DNA of 64,000 nucleotides. It comes from Doris montereyensis. Its lineage: Eukaryota; Mollusca; Gastropoda; Nudibranchia; Dorididae. Both the position numbers and the translations under genes were made by a program. This document shows positions 1-11,599 of the stretch, piece after piece. Each line of letters opens with the position of its first letter. Within the stretch, counting starts at the first letter, position 1. The stretch is from positions 1-64,000 of the forward strand of contig JAXRKP010000922.1 of assembly GCA_037039925.1 (NCBI GenBank), in the 5' to 3' direction. The notes beneath the pieces are model-generated. The model saw only the letters and a list, made by a program, of their open reading frames with translations, did no database searches and was not told where the DNA came from.

Positions 1-137
1 TGAAGTGAAAGCTAAATTTGGGCATACGTCTACGTCAACGTTCCAGCTAAAAGCATGAGATCCTCTTATGCAACCAACCTTAAACAGAGGCGGTCAAAAA
101 TCAAATTCGCTGACCCATCTTTCTCTAATGCCACACC

Positions 138-471
138 CACTGTCTGGAACTCACTGTCTGGAACTCACTGTCTGGAACTCACTGTCTGGAACTCACTGTC
201 TGGAACTCACTGTCTGGAACCCACTGTCTGGAACTCACTGTCTGGAACTCACTGTCTGGAACTCACTGTCTAGAACTCACTGTCTAGAACCCACTGTCTG
301 GAACTCACTGTCTGGAACCCACTGTCTGGCACTCACTGTCTCGCACTCATTGTCTGGAACTCACTGTCTGGAACTCACTGTCTGGAACTCACTGTCTAGA
401 ACTCACTGTCTGGAACTCACTGTCTAGAACTCACTGTCTGGAACTCACTGTCTGTCTGGAACTCACTGTCT
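138..471. repeat. 14-bp minisatellite (actgtctggaactc)n
   Basis: About 23 copies with single-base variants such as tctagaac and tctggaaccc. It produces a false open reading frame of SGTHCLELTVWN repeats. No coding meaning. Confidence 0.95.
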
Positions 472-574
472 ACAAAAACCAGACATACTACTAACTACAC
501 AACTCTGAAGTCACACCTTAAAACAGAACTATTACGACTAACATATTATTAACGTTTATCACTGGTATACATTT

Positions 575-741
<167 letters not shown>

Positions 742-1069
742 ACTATTCATGTATAGTGATTGATAAGGATTATGTAATGTCATGGTTTGGCAAGTCAACA
801 CACAGGTCATGTGATATTCTATACCTGTAATCATGATGTGTCTCACTAACCTCACCAATGTATTTCTACCTTCATTTTGTCTCTAATAGTAGTGCTGTCC
901 TGTTGCCTTTTCACAAGCCTGATGATACGTGAAAATACTTGTATTTATGCATAACTTACGATATCAACTCTTCACTAGTTTTCAAATTCATTTCCTTACT
1001 GAAATCTCAGTACATTCCCAGTTCACTGTCGTTCTTCCCTTCCTTCTTGTCATTCTTCCCCCATTCTAG

Positions 1070-1272
1070 AAGTGGCCGAACAAATAGAGGAAGAGATAGG
1101 TGAGGAGCTGACGGAGGCGGGTTCGACCTTGAAGGAAGATGAACAGACATCAATCCGGCCCCACTGGAGATATCGGGACGGATCCTGGAACTGACTTGGT
1201 GGAGTCTGACAGTGAGGGGTCGTGATGGTACAGAGACCACCCACCAAACAGCGCAGCAAGCGTTCTAAGGCT
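1070..1272 (+). CDS. RPGRIP1L: RPGRIP1L-like exon: acidic linker before the C-terminal C2 domain (internal exon)
   Basis: The exon is bounded by a pyrimidine-rich tract ending ttctag and the donor GTGAGT. Two bases complete a codon from an upstream exon outside the window. The reading starts VAEQIEEEIGEELTEAG, an acidic, probably coiled stretch, and ends with a basic run QRPPTKQRSKRSKA, in phase 0 with the exon at 6,041. Reading through needs one base removed in the CCCC run near 1,160 and one base added in the GGGG run near 1,216; the two cancel and the total length (2 + 67 codons) stays consistent. The sequence is low-complexity and not family-specific by itself. I assign it by phase and position ahead of the diagnostic exon. 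RPGRIP1L-family proteins sit at the ciliary transition zone; this linker precedes the RPGR-binding domain. Confidence 0.6.
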
Positions 1273-1414
1273 GTGAGTAAAATATGGATTATTAAAGAGC
1301 AATGTGCTCTTGATTGGTTTGATTTGATTTAATTTACCCACATCCACAACTAAGGTGATCTCGGGATTTTTTAGATCTTTCTTTTCTTTTCTTTTTTGCT
1401 CCGGCCGCCCAAAC

Positions 1415-1670
1415 AGGCAAGGGATCTTTAACATGCACAGAGTGTTGTGATGTACGAACTGCCCTGTAAACAGCCAAGGGATCTTTAAACATGCACAGAG
1501 TGTTGTGATGCACGAACTGCCCTGTAAACAGCCACAGGATCTTAACACGCACAGGGTGCTGTGATGTACGAACTGCCCTGTAAACAGGCAAGGGATAACA
1601 CGCACAGGGTGCTGTGATGTACGAACTGCCCTGTAAACAGGCAAGGATCTTTAATATGTACAGAGTGTTG
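1415..1670. repeat. ~60-bp minisatellite, 4-5 copies
   Basis: Units contain gatcttta, cacgcacagggtgctgtgat and gtacgaactgccctgtaaac. Spacing varies by a few bases. Located in the intron after the exon at 1,070. Confidence 0.85.
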
Positions 1671-1784
1671 CGATGTACGTAACAGGACCTCTTCTGTCTG
1701 TACGTCTCTTCATGGACTAAAGATCCACCACCCGTCTAGGGTTAAAGCTAAAGATGGAGCACTATATCCCCTGCACAAGTGCAC

Positions 1785-2250
1785 CTACTGACCGTACATC
1801 AATTATCCCCTAGCAGGCCATTTCATTCAAAGTCTTTCTCAACACCTACTGTACATCATTTATCCCCTAGCAGGCTATTTCATTCAAAGTCTTTCTCAAC
1901 ACCGACTGTACATCAATTATCCCCCAGCAGACCATTTCATTCAAAGTCTTTCTCAACACCGACTGTACATCATTTATCCCCTAGCAGGCCATTTCATTCA
2001 AAGTCTTTCTCAACACCTACTGTACATCATATATCCCCTAGCAGGCCATTTCATTCAAAGTCTTTCTCAACACCTACTGTACATCATTTATCCCCTAGCA
2101 GGCCATTTCATTCAAAGTCTTTCTCAACACCTACTGTACATCATTTATCCCCTAGCAGGCCATTTCATTCAAAGTCTTTCTCAACACCTACTGTACATCA
2201 TTTATCCCCTAGCAGGCCATTTCATTCAAAGTCTTTCTCAACTCCCTGGG
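1785..2250. repeat. 57-bp minisatellite, 8 copies
   Basis: Units of 57 bp (ctgtacatcatttatccc / ctagcaggccatttcattc / aaagtctttctcaa) are open in one frame. A diverged single copy is present in inverse orientation at about 48,620-48,700 and in direct orientation at 45,690-45,750, so the unit derives from an interspersed repeat. Confidence 0.92.
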
Positions 2251-2420
2251 GACCATGCAGTACACAAGCCTGTTAGACACTTTGTACTAACACTCAAACA
2301 ATATCTTTCTTTACCTATAGCTGGGTACTCATTCATACCTGAGATAAATGAGGAAAGTAGAGTAAAGCACCTTTCCTAAGAGTATAATGTTGTAAAAAAA
2401 CCGCCACCTGTGCCAGCCAT
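2250..2420. repeat. Dispersed repeat, second copy at 45,750-45,930
   Basis: The segment gtactaacactcaaacaat ... ctgggtactcattcatacct ... gaggaaagtagagtaaagca is matched at 45,770-45,900 with roughly 85 percent identity by eye, directly after a copy of the 57-bp unit. The minisatellite therefore expanded from within a transposed element of unknown class. Confidence 0.7.
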
Positions 2421-2559
2421 GGGGGCTTGAATCAGTGGCCTGATAACAGGGAGGGAGGGAGAGGAGAGGATTAGGAGCCAAGCAGATGCAGTTACCACCT
2501 CACCTCGTGGTTGACACCTCTCCAATGCTTCTATTTCTTACATCAATGGAAAGAATGAG

Positions 2560-2780
2560 TAACGTGCCAGGTCCGTAGGAAGGACATTTAACAGGCATTT
2601 CCTCACTCGACTCAGGTGCAAATGGGTACCAACATCAACGGGTGAGCAAAACCTGCGGCAGACTAGGGTCCTGTTCAGGAGGTGACATGTATTACTCACC
2701 TGGTTCTGTCACCCAATAGAAAACAGGATAAGCTTTGTCTCTGTATGTTGTAGCAGCCTTGAGGCAGCTTTAGTCATCAA
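2560..2780 (+). mobile_element. SINE-like element, 3' part (family A)
   Basis: Contains caaatgggtaccaacatc, gcagactagggtcctgttca, ggataagctttgtctctg and gcagccttgag. The order and spacing are the same as in the fuller copies at 20,843 and 57,110. The tRNA-like head is not recognisable here. Confidence 0.6.
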
Positions 2781-2895
2781 AGTTATGTCATGTCATGTGA
2801 TGTCACCACTGCAGTTCTTGTCTTTGAGAAGACTTGGAGATTGGTCGTAGAAATGAGGCGGAGTTTATTTCAAGGCATAAGCCATTGGAAGGAAA

Positions 2896-3914
2896 TAATG
2901 TCTAAACCTGAGCTCTCTGCAATCATCCTTTTTGTGTCTAAACCTGAGCTCTCTGCAATCATCCTTTTTGTGTCTAAATCTGAGCTCTCTTCAATCATCC
3001 TTTTTGTGTCTAAATCTGAGCTCTCTTCAATCATCCTTTTTGTGTCTAAATCTGAGCTCTCTTCAACCATCCTCTAGGAAATAATGTCTAAACCTGAGCT
3101 CTCTTCAATCATCCTCTAGGAAATAGTGTCTAAACCTGAGCTCTCTTCAATCATCCTCTAGGAAATAGTGTCTAAACCTGAGCTCTCTTCAATCATCCTC
3201 TAGGAAATAGTGTCTAAATCTGAGCTCTCTGTAATCATCCTCTAGGAAATAGTGTCTAAACCTGAGCTCTCTGCAATCATCCTTTTTGTGTCTAAACCTC
3301 AGCTCTCTTCAATCATCCTTTAGGAAATAGTGTCTAAACCTGAGCTCTCTGCAATCATCCTTTAGGAAATAGTTTCTAAACCTGAACTCTCTTCAATCAT
3401 CCTCTAGGAAATAGTGTCTAAACTTTAGCTCTCTTCAATCATCCTTTAGGAAATAATGTCTAAACCTGAGCTCTCTGCAATCATCCTTTTTGTGTCTAAA
3501 CCTGAGCTCTCTTCAATCATCCTTTTTGTGTCTAAACCTGAACTCTATACAATCATCCTTTAGGAAATAGTGTCTAAACCTGAGCTCTCTGCAATCATCC
3601 TTTAGGAAATAGTTTCTAAACCTGAACTCTCTACAATCATCCTTTAGGAAATAGTGTCTAATCTAAACCTGATATCTCTGTAATCATCCTTTAGGAAATA
3701 GTGTCTAAACCTGAGCTCTCTTCAATCATCCTTTAGGAAATAATGTCTAAACCTGAGCTCTCTTCAATCATCCTTTAGGAAATAGTGTCTAAACCTGAGC
3801 TCTCTTCAATCATCCTTTAGGAAATAGTGTCTAAACCTGAGCTCTCTGTAATCATCCTTTAGGAAATAGTGTCTAAACCTGAGCTCTCTGTAATCATCCT
3901 TTAGGAAATAGTGT
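2896..3914. repeat. 36/42-bp minisatellite, about 25 copies
   Basis: Units tctaaacctgagctctct plus caatcatccttt plus either ttgtg (36 bp) or aggaaatagtg (42 bp). The two length classes are interspersed, with the 36-bp form mostly at the left end. Confidence 0.95.
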
Positions 3915-4962
3915 CTGTATGCTCAAGTGCAGTGAATTGATTGAATAACATTGTTAGTCTGTGCCAAATGTCTGTATGCTCAAGTGCAGTGAATTGATTG
4001 AATAACATTGTTAGTCTGTGCCAAATGTCTGTATGCTCAAGTGCAGTGAATTGATTGAATAACATTGTTAGTCTGTGCCAAATGTATGTATGCTCAAGTG
4101 TAGTGAATTGATTGAATAACATTGTTAGTCTGTGCCAAATGTCTGTATGCTCAAGTGCAGTGAATTGATTGAATAACATTGTTAGTCTGTGCCAAATGTC
4201 TGTATGCTCAAGTGTAGTGAATTGATTGAATAACATTGTTAGTCTGTGGCAAATGTATGTATGCTCAAGTGCAGTGAATTGATTGAATAACATTGTTAGT
4301 CTGTGCCAAATGTATGTATGCTCAAGTGCAGTGAATTGATTGAATAACATTGTTAGTCTCTGGCAAATGTCTGTATGCTCAAGTGCAGTGAATTGATTGA
4401 ATAACATTGTTAGTCTGTGCCAAATGTCTGTATGCTCAAGTGTAGTGAATTGATTGAATAACATTGTTAGTCTGTGGCAAATGTCTGTATGCTCAAGTGC
4501 AGTGAATTGATTGAATAACATTGCTAGTCTGTGGCAAATGTCTGTATGCTCAAGTGTAGTGAATTGATTGAATAACATTGTTAGTCTGTGGCAAATGTCT
4601 GTATGCTCAAGTGCAGTGAATTGATTGAATAACATTGTTAGTCTGTGGCAAATGTCTCTACGCTCAAGTGCAGTGAATTGATTGAATAACATTGTTAGTC
4701 TGTGGCAAATGTCTGTATGCTCAAATGCAGTGAATTGATTGAGTAACATTGCTAGTCTGTGGCAAATGTCTGTATGCTCAAGTGTAGTGAATTGATTGAA
4801 TAACATTGTTAGTCTGTGGCAAATGTCTGTATGCTCAAGTGCAGTGAATTGATTGAATAACATTGTTAGTCTGTGGCAAATGTCTGTATGCTCAAGTGTA
4901 GTGAATTGATTGAATAACATTGTTAGCCTGTGGCAAATGTCTCTACGCTCAAGTGCAGTGCT
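3913..4962. repeat. 57-bp minisatellite, about 18 copies
   Basis: Units contain tgtatgctcaagtgcagtg, aattgattgaataacattg and ttagtctgtgccaaatg. The 57-bp length is divisible by three, so the minus strand stays open for about 365 codons (repeating HTDICHRLTMLFNQFTALE); this is a by-product, not a protein. The array abuts the preceding one with no spacer. Confidence 0.95.
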
Positions 4963-5123
4963 ACGCAAAGTGTGACACGTGTACCAGTCACGGTACACAA
5001 GCCATTGTCTGCCGCTGCGTTGAGATTAAAACGCCGCCTTTTTCTTTCTCAATGAGTACCGGTACTATGCTTGTTTCGCTGACCGGTACATCGCACATTG
5101 AAGAAAAGAAGTGTTAGTGTTAG

Positions 5124-5252
5124 TCCGCCAAATGAGATAGGTTGAGAGACGCCAAATGAGATAGGTTGAGAGACGCCAAATGAGATAGGTTGAGAGACGC
5201 CAAATGAGATAGGTTGAGAGACGCCAAGTGAGATAGGTTGAGAGACGCACTA
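5124..5252. repeat. 24-bp minisatellite, 5 copies
   Basis: Perfect to near-perfect units gccaaatgagataggttgag + agac. Short and very homogeneous. Confidence 0.93.
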
Positions 5253-5274
5253 ATTTAGTTTGTGGTTGGCAGAC

Positions 5275-5375
5275 TCTACTGTTAGGTGTTACTTCTTTCC
5301 TCTTACCCTTTCAAATGTTTCTCACTTTGCTGTTTCCTCTCCATTCATTCTGAGATCACTCCACATGTGAGATGG
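5275..5375 (+). repeat. Dispersed family B copy
   Basis: Contains gttacttctttcctcttacc, ctgtttcctctccattcat and tgagatcactccacatgtgaga. The same string of motifs recurs at 21,560, 51,990 and 57,800 (+) and at 31,330, 37,150 and 37,340 (-). Confidence 0.55.
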
Positions 5376-5995
5376 TGTCAATTACAATAAAACAATAGTG
5401 TCAATTACTATGAAACAATAGTGTCAATTACAATAAAACAATGGTGTCAATTACAATAAAACAATAGTGTCAATTACAATAAAACAATAGTGTCAATTAC
5501 TATGAAACAATAGTGTCAATTACAATAAAACAATAGTGTCAATTACAATAAAACAATGATGTCAATTACAATAAAACAATGATGTCAATTACAATAAAAC
5601 AATGATGTCAATTACAATAAAACAATGATGTCAATTACAATAAAACAATGATGTCAATTACAATAAAACAATGATGTCAATTACAATAAAACAATGGTGT
5701 CAATTACAATAAAACAATAGTGTCAATTACAATAAAACAATGATGTCAATTACAATAAAACAATGATGTCAATTACAATAAAACAATGATGTCAATTACA
5801 ATAAAACAATGATGTCAATTACAATAAAACAATGGTGTCAATTACAATAAAACAATAGTGTCAATTACAATAAAACAATAGTGTCAATTACAATAAAACA
5901 ATAATGACAATTACAAAAAACAATGGTGTCAATTATAATTAAACAATGGTGTCAATTACAATCAATTAAACAATAGTGTCAATTACAATTAAACA
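5372..5995. repeat. 23-bp minisatellite, about 27 copies
   Basis: Units tgtcaattacaataaaacaa + tag/tga/tgg. Ends about 45 bases before the acceptor of the exon at 6,041, so it sits close to that exon's branch-point region. Confidence 0.95.
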
Positions 5996-6040
5996 AATCG
6001 TAAACTGAAATCTTCCAATGTTTCTGTTTCGTTTCCACAG

Positions 6041-6230
6041 GCTGATGTGATAACAATAATCATATCGGAACTGTCGCTGGAAGAGGACTCTCCTCCAATG
6101 GAAAATGAAGATGTCAAGCAGCTCTATGTGGAATATCGCTTTTACGACCTTGACCCTGCTGAGACAGAGACCCCATTCTCCCTACCCAAGCCGAAGCCAG
6201 ATCACTCTATCGCCTTCAACTTTAGTAAAA
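6041..6230 (+). CDS. RPGRIP1L: RPGRIP1L exon: start of the RPGR-interacting C2 domain
   Basis: This is the diagnostic exon of the first gene. It opens after tttccacag, runs 63 codons plus one base without interruption, and ends at a GTAAGT donor. It contains LYVEYRFYDL, AETETPFSLPKPKP and AFNFSK, which match the vertebrate RPGRIP1L C-terminal C2 domain (human VYVEYKFYDL, SETETPVSLRKP, HFHFSK, from memory of the family). In vertebrates RPGRIP1L and RPGRIP1 bind RPGR through this domain and help build the ciliary transition zone with NPHP and MKS proteins. An invertebrate is expected to have a single ancestral gene, so the symbol stands for the RPGRIP1/RPGRIP1L family. The introns on both sides are filled with minisatellites, but the exon itself is clean. 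Confidence 0.92.
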
Positions 6231-6354
6231 GTAAGTTTGTTGTCTGGCGTTTTCCTGTAAGATTTTTTAAATTTGCTTTGGTATCATCAAGCTGATATTA
6301 ATGGTCTGCCTTTTTCTGACTGTACATGGCCACCATATTGGGAACCCTGAAACC

Positions 6355-7925
6355 ACCGATAATGCCTCAAGTCAACATGTATCAAAACGATATCGTCTTC
6401 AAGTCAACATGTATCAAAACGATAATGCTCAAGTCAACATACCAGTTCATACGCCTGTCATCATGCGTATCAAACATAATGCCTCTTCAAGTCAACATAC
6501 ATCAAAACGATACTGCCTCAAGTCAATGTATCAAAACGATAATGCCTCAAGTCAACATGTATCAAAACGATAATGCCTCAAGTCAACATGTATCAAAACG
6601 ATAATGCCTCAAGTCAACAAACGATAATGCCTCAAGTCAACATGTATCAAAAAACGATAATGTCTCAAGTCAAGTCAAAACATAATGTCAATATACCAAA
6701 ACGATAATGTCTCAAGTCAACATGTATCAAAACGATACTGCCTCAAGTCAACATGTATCAAAACGATAATGCTCTCAAGTCAACATGTATCAAAACGATA
6801 ATGCCTCAAGTCAACATGTATCAAAACGATACTGCCAAGTCAAAGTCAAAACGATAATGCCTCAAGTCAACATATCAAAACGATAATGCCTCAAGTCAAC
6901 ATGTATCAAAACGATAATGCCTCAAGTCAACATGTATCAAAACGATACTGCCTCAAGTCAACATGTATCAAAACGATAATGTCAAGTCAACATGTATCAA
7001 AACGATATACATGTATCAAAACGATAATCAAGTCAACATGTATCAAAACGATAATGTCCATGTATAAGTCAAGTCAACCATGTATCAAAACGATACGCCT
7101 CAAGTCAACATGTATCAAAACGATAATGCCTCAAGTCAACATGTATCAAAACGATACTGCCTCAAGTCAACATGTATCAAAACGATACTGCCTCAAGTCA
7201 ACATGTATCAAAACGATAATGCCTCAAGTCAACATGTATCAAAACGATACTGCCTCTAAGTCAACATGTATCAAAACGATACTGCCTCAAGTCAACATGT
7301 ATCAAAACTGCTCAAGATCAAAACGATATGTCTCAAGTCAACATGTATCAAAACGATACTGCCTCAAGTCAACATGTATCAAAACGATACTGCCTCAAGT
7401 CAACATGTATCAAAACGATACTGCCTCAAGTCAACATGTATCAAAACGATACTGCCTCAAGTCAACATGTATCAAAACGATAATGCCTCAAGTCAACATG
7501 TATCAAAACGATAATGTCTCAAGTCAACATGTATCAAAACGATAATGTCAAGTCAACATGTATCAAAACGATACTGCCTCAAGTCAACATGTATCAAACG
7601 ATACTGCCAAGTCAAGTCAACATGCCTCAAGTCATGTATCAAAACGATACTCAAGCAACATGTATCAAAAACAAGTCAACATGTATCAAAACGATACTGC
7701 CTCAAGTCAACATGTATCAAAACGATACTGCCTCAAGTCAACATGTATCAAAACGATAATGTCTCAAGTCAACGGAGGAGATCAAAACGATACTGCCTCA
7801 AGTCAACATGTATCAAAACGATACTGCCTCAAGTCAACATGTATCAAAACGAGATGACAAGTCAACTGTATCAAAACGATAATGTCTCAAGTCAACATGT
7901 ATCAAATGATAATGTCTCAAGTCAC
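6355..7925. repeat. 31-bp minisatellite, about 45 copies, many partial units
   Basis: Units gcctcaagtcaacatgtatc + aaaacgataat, many truncated or fused. The right end merges into the 52-bp array through the shared word tctcaagtca. Confidence 0.95.
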
Positions 7926-9262
7926 TGGAGGAGATGACAACACAAGTCAACTGTGGCAATGATATTGCCTCAAGTCACTGGAGGAGATGACAACACTGTC
8001 AACTGTGGCAATGATATTGTCTCAAGTCACTGGAGGAGATGGCAACACTGTCAACTGTGGCAATGATATTGTCTCAAGTCACTGGAGGAGATGACAACAC
8101 TGTCAACTGTGGCAATGATATTGTCTCAAGTCACTGGAGGAGATGACAACACTGTCAACTGTGGCAATGATAATGTCTCAAGTCACTGGAGGAGATGACA
8201 ACACTGTCAACTGTGGCAAATGATATTGCTCAAGTCACTGGAGGAGATGACAACACTGTCAACTGTGCAATGATATTGCCTCAAGTCACTGGAGGAGATG
8301 ACAACACTGTCAACTGCAGCAATGATATTGTCTCAAGTCACTGGAGGAGATGGCAACACTGTCAACTGTGGCAATGATATTGTCTCAAGTCACTGGAGGA
8401 GATGACAACACTGTCAACTGCAATGATATTGTCTCAAGTCACTGGAGGAGATGGCAACACTGTCAACTGTGGCAATGATATTGTCTCAAGTCACTGAGGA
8501 GAACACTGTCAACTGTGGCAATGATATTGTCTCAAGTCACTGGAGGAGATGACAACACTGTCAACTGTGGCAATGATATTGTCTCAAGTCACTGGAGGAG
8601 ATGACAACACTGTCAACTGTGGCAATGATATTGTCTCAAGTCACTGGAGGAGATGACAACACTGTCAACTGTGGCAATGATATTGTCTCAAGTCACTGGA
8701 GGAGATGACAACACTGTCAACTGTGGCAATGATATTGTCTCAAGTCACTGGAGGAGATGACAACACTGTCAACTGTGGCAATGATATTGTCTCAAGTCAC
8801 TGGAGGAGATGACAACACTGTCAACTGTGGCAATGATATTGTCTCAAGTCACTGGAGGAGATGACAACACTGTCAACTGTGGCAATGATATTGTCTCAAG
8901 TCACTGGAGGAGATGACAACACTGTCAACTGTGGCAATGATATTGTCTCAAGTCACTGGAGGAGATGACACACAACAAATGATATTGTCAGTCACTGGAG
9001 GAGATGACAACACTGTCAACTGTGGATATTGTCTCAAGTCACTGGAGGAGATGACAACACTGTCAACTGTGGCAATGATATTGTCTCAAGTCACTGGAGG
9101 AGATGGCAACACTGTCAACTGTGGCAATGATATTGTCTCAAGTCACTGGAGGAGATGGGTCAAGGCAATGATATGTCTCAAGTCACTGGAGGAACACTGT
9201 CAACTGTGGCAATGATATTGTCTCAAGTCACTGGAGGAGATGGCAACACTGTCAACTGTGGC
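7900..9262. repeat. 52-bp minisatellite, about 25 copies
   Basis: Units contain tctcaagtcactggaggaga, tgacaacactgtcaactg and tggcaatgatatt. The word tctcaagtca is shared with the neighbouring 31-bp array, and the first units are hybrids of the two. Confidence 0.95.
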
Positions 9263-9337
9263 ATCCGCTATCTTTTCTTTCTTCTTTGTTAAAAAGGGCA
9301 AAGGTCACTATAAGTGTCCGAGTGAAATTTTTAAATT

Positions 9338-10077
9338 GCAACAGTCACACTTACTGGGCAATAGTTACACTTACTGGGTGACAGTCATGCTTACTAGGCA
9401 ACAGTCATGCTTACTAGGCAACAGTCATGCTTACTAGGCAACGGTCACGCTTACTGGGCAACAGTCACGTTTACTGGGCAACAGTCACACTTACTGGGCA
9501 ACAATCACGCTTACTGGGCAACAATCACACTTACTGGGCAACAGTCACACTTACTGGGCAACAATCACACTTACTGGGCAACAGTCACACTTACTGGGCA
9601 ACAGTCACACTTACTGGGCAACAGTCACACTTACTGGGCAACAGTTATGCTTACTGGCAACAGTCATGCTTACTGGGCAACAGTCACACTTACTGGGCAA
9701 CAGTCACGCTTACTGGGCAACAGTCACACTTAGTGGGCAACAGTCATACTTACTGGGCAACAATCACGCTTACTGGGCAACAATCACGCTACTGGGCAAC
9801 AGTCACACTTACTGGGCAACAGTCATGCTTACTGGGCAACAGTCACACTTACTGGGCAACAGTCACACTTACTGGGCAACAGTCACACTTTACTGGGCAA
9901 CAGTTACTCTATTGGGCAACAATCACGCTTACTGGGCAACAATCACGCTTACTGGGCAACAATCACGCTTTACTGGGCAACAGTCACACTTACTGGGCAA
10001 CAGCCATGCTTACTGGGCAACAGTCACACTTACTGGGCAACAGTCACACTTACTCGGCAACAGTCACGCTCACTCCT
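9338..10077. repeat. 20-bp minisatellite, about 36 copies
   Basis: Units ggcaacagtcacacttactg with c/t and g/a variants (caatcacgc, cagtcatgc). Lies 280 bases upstream of the exon at 10,358. Confidence 0.95.
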
Positions 10078-10357
10078 TATTGGGTATCAAGTGGCTGAGG
10101 CTGGTTGCACAAAAACTGCAATTTGATCTGTTTGATGAAACGGAGACTTGATTAATTAAATAAATTCTGTACCAAGAAGACATTTTACAAAAAGAAAATA
10201 TCGAAAAGAAAATGTTATGGGAGAAAAAAATAATTTGTCGATAACAATTGGATTTTTTAGGGGGAAAGTCTGTCAATTACAACAGGAAACTTTGTGAGAT
10301 TTCTAAGCAAAGGTTGAACAGCCAGTCTTTCATTGTGAGTTTGTGCTTTCATTGCAG

Positions 10358-10444
10358 CTATCCCGGTTGGCATGGAGGCCCACTACGACAGACGAAGCTA
10401 CCTGGCTAGGCATGCTACTTCCCAATCACTCCTGAACATGGCAG
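10358..10444 (+). CDS. RPGRIP1L: RPGRIP1L exon: C2 domain, second segment (frame broken)
   Basis: The acceptor is ctttcattgcag and the donor GTCAGT. Joined to the phase-1 end of the previous exon it reads IPVGMEAHYDRRSYLA, matching the stretch after FNFSK in the family. The frame then has to change twice: MLLPNHS is read in the next frame and EHG plus a split Arg codon in the third. With these changes it joins the exon at 14,540 to give EHGRLKFSVVSEPP, close to the vertebrate GHLKFTVVSDP. Exon length modulo 3 agrees with two indels. Conserved splice sites with a broken frame suggest assembly indels; real decay is not excluded. Confidence 0.75.
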
Positions 10445-10504
10445 GTCAGTGAACTCACTCAACCCTTTGCTGTTTTTATTCTCCTTGAAAACAAATTGAA
10501 TTTA

Positions 10505-11008
10505 CTTTTTTATACATTTTACAGTGGATTTCTTACTTTACATTTTACAGTGGATGTCTTACTTTTTACATTTTACAGTGAATTTCTTACTTTTACATTT
10601 TACAGTGGATGTCTTACTTTACATTTTACAGTGGATTTTTACTTTTACATTTTACAGTGGATGTCTTACTTTTACATTTTACAGTGGATTCTTCCTTACA
10701 TTTTACAGTGGATCTCTTCCTTTTACATTTTACAGTGGATCTCTTCCTTTTACATTTTACAGTGGATTTTTATTTTTACATTTTACAGTGGATTCTTTTT
10801 ACTTTTTTACATTTTACAGATCTCTTCCTTTTACATTTTGGGATCTTTTACATTTTACAGTGGATCTCTTTCCTTTTACATTTTACAGTGGATCTCTTTA
10901 TTTTTACATTTTACAGTGGATTTCTTCCTTTTACATTTTACAGGGATTTCTTCCTTTTTACATTTTACAGTGGATCTCTTACTTTTACATTTTACAGTGG
11001 ATTTCGGT
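10505..11008. repeat. 27-bp minisatellite of acceptor-like units
   Basis: About 19 units of cttccttttacattttacag + tggatct. Each unit has a pyrimidine-rich run, ttttacag and a following TG, i.e. the look of a 3' splice site. It starts 60 bases after the donor of the exon at 10,358-10,444. Confidence 0.93.
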
Positions 11009-11155
11009 TTTCAGCCGGACTGATGGTAGGCAGACCATCGGGCGGAGGCCGAGTTCGGGAAGGAAGAGGTGGATACGGGTGACAAGAACCAAGACAGCCA
11101 CAACTAGGCATTCTCAAGCGCCAGTGTGCACATAGTACATGCAAAATCTAGATGT

Positions 11156-11185
11156 CTCACACACACACACGCACACACACACACA
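11156..11185. repeat. (CA)n microsatellite
   Basis: About 14 CA units interrupted once by G. Confidence 0.9.
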
Positions 11186-11599
11186 AAATTATTTTTTCCC
11201 TTATAGGACGGTGTGCGGTAGTGCAATGTTTTCAGCATAGAGTCCCATTGTCGCTCCAAAGCATCGATGGATGCCGTTTCTAAGCATGCGATATATATTT
11301 TATATAAAGCTTATGTGAACATTAAAACGAGGATTTAAAAAAGTCCGATTGAAACTGAGATTTTTGGCATCCAACGCCGTTGTAGATGAGCTCCACTCAC
11401 TGCATTTACAAAACCAAAAGACAATTGGCCTGTACTGTAAATACACGCTGCAAGGGAAAAGAAAGTGTAACAGCTCTCTCCATTCTGTTTGACGCTTCCA
11501 ATGTTCCTGTTTATTTCTTTTGTTCTTGTTTTTCCCTATGGGGTCTCAATTGTTGTTTCATGTCCTTATTCACAACATCTATAAATAACATGATGTGAA

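Noticed and set aside
5372..9262. CRISPR-like arrays of regular direct repeats
   Set aside because: Repeats are contiguous without unique spacers, in introns of a eukaryotic gene, and no cas genes exist.
11010..11095. A GC-rich stretch after ggttttcag that could be an extra RPGRIP1L exon
   Set aside because: The exons at 10,358 and 14,540 join in phase and give a continuous match to the family, leaving no residues for it; the frame also has stops.
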